Below are positions 7,946-9,100 of a stretch of 9,100 nt of DNA, one piece after another. How positions within the stretch are numbered: the first letter of the stretch is position 1; each line of letters begins with the position of its first letter. A program made the position numbers and the translations under genes. The notes under the pieces were generated by a model, which made no database searches, had not been told where the DNA came from, and saw nothing but the letters and a program-made list of their open reading frames with translations. Source of the stretch: Prochlorococcus marinus str. MIT 9215 (GTDB lineage: Bacteria; Cyanobacteriota; Cyanobacteriia; PCC-6307; Cyanobiaceae); contig CATBLW010000239.1 in NCBI GenBank assembly GCA_949486985.1, forward strand, positions 1 through 9,100, given 5' to 3'.

Positions 7946-8440
7946 ATGAGCGTTGTCCGGGATCTGATACACCAGGCCGATGCGGATCTTCGCTATCCCA
8001 GCACTGGCGAATTGCGTTCCATGGTTGAGTACCTGGGGCAAGGAGCAATTCGATTAGCTGTCGTCAAGATTCTCACCGATAGCGAAAAGCAAATCATCAG
8101 CGCCTCATCCCGTGAGCTTTTTGCAAGAAAGCCTGAATATGTTGCTGTTGGTGGAAACGCCTATGGTCAACGGCAGCGAGCCCAGTGCCTAAGGGACTAC
8201 AGCTGGTATCTACGCTTGGTGACCTATGGCGTACTTGCTGGAAGCACCGAGATGATTCAAGAAATTGGCCTCATTGGTGCACGTGAGATGTATAACAGCC
8301 TTGGCGTGCCGATGGTTGGCATGGTTGAAGCGATGAGGGTCATGAAGGACTCGTCACTTGCCTTGCTCTCAGATGATCAAGTCGCTTTAGCAACGCCTTA
8401 CTTTGACTTTCTGATTCAAGGCATGAGCACACCGGCCTAG
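7946..8440 (+). CDS. apcD: Allophycocyanin alpha-B subunit (ApcD), phycobilisome core terminal emitter
   Basis: This 164-aa phycobiliprotein of the globin-like fold binds one phycocyanobilin at Cys81 (in RAQCLRDYSWYLR). The family role is a low-energy pigment in the phycobilisome core that passes excitation to the photosystems, notably photosystem I. It is called ApcD rather than ApcA or ApcF from MSVVRDLIHQAD at the N-terminus, GGNAYGQRQRA (69-79), the DYSWYLRLVTYGVLAG stretch, and REMYNSLGVPMVGMVEA, which all follow ApcD. ApcA has EEMTATCLRDLDYYLR-type sequence at the chromophore site. The length is normal (about 161 residues, with a short STPA tail). It stands alone, outside any apcA-apcB-apcC cluster, as is usual for apcD. 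The start ATG matches the family start. It is divergent from rlmD. Confidence 0.97.
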   Translation: MSVVRDLIHQADADLRYPSTGELRSMVEYLGQGAIRLAVVKILTDSEKQIISASSRELFARKPEYVAVGGNAYGQRQRAQCLRDYSWYLRLVTYGVLAGSTEMIQEIGLIGAREMYNSLGVPMVGMVEAMRVMKDSSLALLSDDQVALATPYFDFLIQGMSTPA

Positions 8441-8466
8441 CCTCATTCGTCTCAGAAAAGACTCCT

Positions 8467-8491
8467 GCCTGGACCCATATTGAGACCAGGC
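8467..8491 (+). terminator. Weak hairpin downstream of apcD
   Basis: GCCTGG (8467-8472) can pair with CCAGGC (8486-8491) across a 13-nt loop, 26 bp after the apcD stop. A competing pairing joins GACCC (8472-8476) with GGGTC (8493-8497). No run of T follows, so this is not a standard intrinsic terminator. It could be a 3'-end stabilising stem or chance. Confidence 0.25.
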
Positions 8492-8543
8492 TGGGTCGAC
8501 AGAGAATTGATCTGATGCTTTCGTCGTTATCTGAATAACCCCT

Positions 8544-8560
8544 TGTTCAGAACCTGTTCA
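8544..8560. repeat. TGTTCA direct repeat at 11-bp spacing
   Basis: TGTTCA occurs at 8544-8549 and again at 8555-8560, exactly 11 bp apart. The first copy is also part of the palindrome GTTCAGAAC (8545-8553). Direct repeats at 11 bp are the usual site geometry of OmpR/PhoB-family response regulators. The hexamer itself matches no cyanobacterial consensus I know, and two copies may be chance. Confidence 0.3.
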
Positions 8561-8754
8561 ACACGTATTGACCTTCTTTTATTTTTAATCCGAGCAATGC
8601 AATTAGGGAATAGCCCTTTTTGCGATATTCAATTAAGCAGCTTTTGTTTCTAAGCAGTCAGCCATAACAGAATGAGTCGCAAACGCCTCAATGGACCATC
8701 TCGCTCATAAGTTGGCAGTCAAAGACCAAAACCCCTGTGTCTAGATAGTCTCAG

Positions 8755-8790
8755 GTAAGGCTATCAGTAAGACTATTGATGAGACTCATG
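8755..8790. repeat. Three tandem 12-bp repeats, GTRAGRCT-type (cluster A)
   Basis: Three consecutive 12-bp units begin GTAAGGCT (8755), GTAAGACT (8767) and ATGAGACT (8779). An inverted AGTCTC lies just upstream (8747-8752), and ATAGTCT (8745-8751) is an exact inverted match to AGACTAT (8770-8776). The last unit contains the odd palindrome ATGAGACTCAT (8779-8789). Adjacent 12-mers agree at 9 and 8 of 12 positions. The even phase suggests a protein-binding array; the function is not known. Confidence 0.6.
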
Positions 8791-8974
8791 TTGGATCGTC
8801 GAGAAGCATGTTGCCTGGGTTTCAAGCCAGTGATCAATGGGTATCAATGCATCTATTGCTAATTGATTGAGTCGGCTCAACGTCATCAGTTCAATTAATC
8901 CAATGGCCAACTTTGCAAGCTTGTCTCTTCAATTTCTAAACGGATTGAAGACGCAAAAACCGAATAAAGATTTC

Positions 8975-8983
8975 TGGTATTAT
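8975..8983 (+). promoter_or_regulatory. Extended -10-like element upstream of repeat cluster B
   Basis: TG (8975-8976), one base, then TATTAT (8978-8983) fits an extended -10 with five of six hexamer matches. No TTGACA-like box sits 16-18 bp upstream, consistent with an extended -10 promoter or with chance. A second candidate, TATAGT, lies at 8989-8994. Transcription would start near 8990, so cluster B would fall in the leader before the ATG at 9044. Confidence 0.3.
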
Positions 8984-8992
8984 TGGTCTATA

Positions 8993-9035
8993 GTGAGACA
9001 TGTTCATAGACTATAAGTAAGACTTAGGCGAGACT
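8993..9035. repeat. Four tandem 11-12-bp repeats, GTRAGACT-type (cluster B)
   Basis: Units begin GTGAGACA (8993), CATAGACT (9005), GTAAGACT (9017) and GCGAGACT (9028), with spacings of 12, 12 and 11 bp. CTATAAGTAAGACT (9011-9024) matches 13 of 14 bases of the cluster A segment at 8761-8774, exactly 250 bp upstream. GTCTAT (8986-8991) and ATAGAC (9006-9011) form an inverted pair around the first unit. The array ends 8 bp before the ATG at 9044. Confidence 0.6.
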
Positions 9036-9043
9036 GGTGAACT

Positions 9044-9100
9044 ATGGTTTTCAGTTCGACCGGTTCACAAGCATTCAAATCCTTTAGAGGTCTACAGCTC
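9044..9100 (+). CDS. Possible start of an unrecognised gene running off the right edge
   Basis: An ATG at 9044 opens 19 codons with no stop before the window ends, preceded by an in-frame TGA at 9038-9040. The visible N-terminus, MVFSSTGSQAFKSFRGLQL, matches no family I recognise; it is Ser-rich, has no membrane segment and no obvious signal peptide. There is no Shine-Dalgarno, as for other genes here. Support is mainly its position after a -10-like element and a phased repeat cluster. With so few codons, the frame could be open by chance. Confidence 0.35.
   Translation, partial: MVFSSTGSQAFKSFRGLQL

Larger units (their letters stand above)
8441..9043. other. Intergenic region of about 600 bp without a convincing gene
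   Basis: I found no reading frame here with recognisable protein family features, no tRNA-like fold and no known cyanobacterial sRNA motif. By eye it is more A/T-rich than the genes. It holds a weak hairpin (8467-8491), an 11-bp-spaced TGTTCA pair (8544-8560), two 12-bp-phased AGACT repeat clusters (8755-8790, 8993-9035), an extended -10-like element (8975-8983), and two tiny open frames (27 and 37 codons) without ribosome binding sites. A regulatory leader for a gene past the right edge, or an unannotated RNA, would fit. Confidence 0.6.

Noticed and set aside
7946..8440. Reading the phycobiliprotein as ApcA or ApcF
   Set aside because: The sequence around the chromophore cysteine and the MYNSLGVP region follow ApcD.
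8621..8645. GGG-AATAG-CCC followed by TTTTT as an intrinsic terminator
   Set aside because: The stem is only 3 bp, too short to be stable.
8672..8710. 12-codon basic frame MSRKRLNGPSRS
   Set aside because: It is too short to support, with no ribosome binding site or neighbouring signal.
8815..8830. T-arm-like CTGG-GTTTCAAG-CCAG segment suggesting a tRNA
   Set aside because: The stem is only 4 bp, and no anticodon, D arm or acceptor stem can be built around it.
8903..9016. 37-codon frame starting ATGGCC and ending in repeat cluster B
   Set aside because: There is no ribosome binding site or recognisable feature; it runs through the -10-like element and repeats, and its composition (an FWYYW run) looks non-coding.

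Overview
The window looks like core chromosome of a marine, phycobilisome-containing Synechococcus. The decisive gene is apcD (allophycocyanin alpha-B), because it rules out typical Prochlorococcus, which lacks phycobilisomes. The other genes also have a picocyanobacterial character: a cyanobacterial-type RNB exoribonuclease behind rpsR, a zinc-ribbon L33, a long PheT, and starts that mostly lack a Shine-Dalgarno sequence. The species is an inference, since no 16S gene or other marker is present.

Layout, left to right. The 3' part of a FAD-dependent oxidoreductase gene (+) enters from the left edge and ends at 1269. It converges on a leftward cluster, read from the right as rpmG (L33), rpsR (S18) and an RNase II/R-family exoribonuclease, which probably forms one operon. 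A 122-bp divergent gap separates rpmG from pheT (+), the phenylalanyl-tRNA synthetase beta subunit. pheT overlaps tail-to-tail by 11 bp with an rlmD/rumA-type Fe-S 23S rRNA uracil-C5 methyltransferase (-). A second divergent gap of 109 bp leads to apcD (+). The final 600 bp (8441-9043) hold no convincing gene. A reading frame opening at 9044 runs off the right edge.

Functionally, most genes serve translation and RNA metabolism: two ribosomal proteins, a tRNA synthetase subunit, an rRNA methyltransferase and a 3'-5' exoribonuclease. apcD is a stand-alone light-harvesting gene, coding a terminal emitter of the phycobilisome core, and the oxidoreductase has no assignable substrate.

No defence system, mobile element, CRISPR array or RNA gene was recognised. 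The least explained part is the right-hand intergenic region. It carries two clusters of short direct repeats (consensus GTRAGACT) spaced almost exactly 12 bp apart, three copies at 8755-8790 and four at 8993-9035. A 14-bp core shared by the two clusters lies exactly 250 bp apart. The second cluster sits between an extended -10-like element and the possible start at 9044, and a related pair of AGACT motifs lies just upstream of apcD. This resembles an operator array for a direct-repeat-binding regulator, but that is inference.
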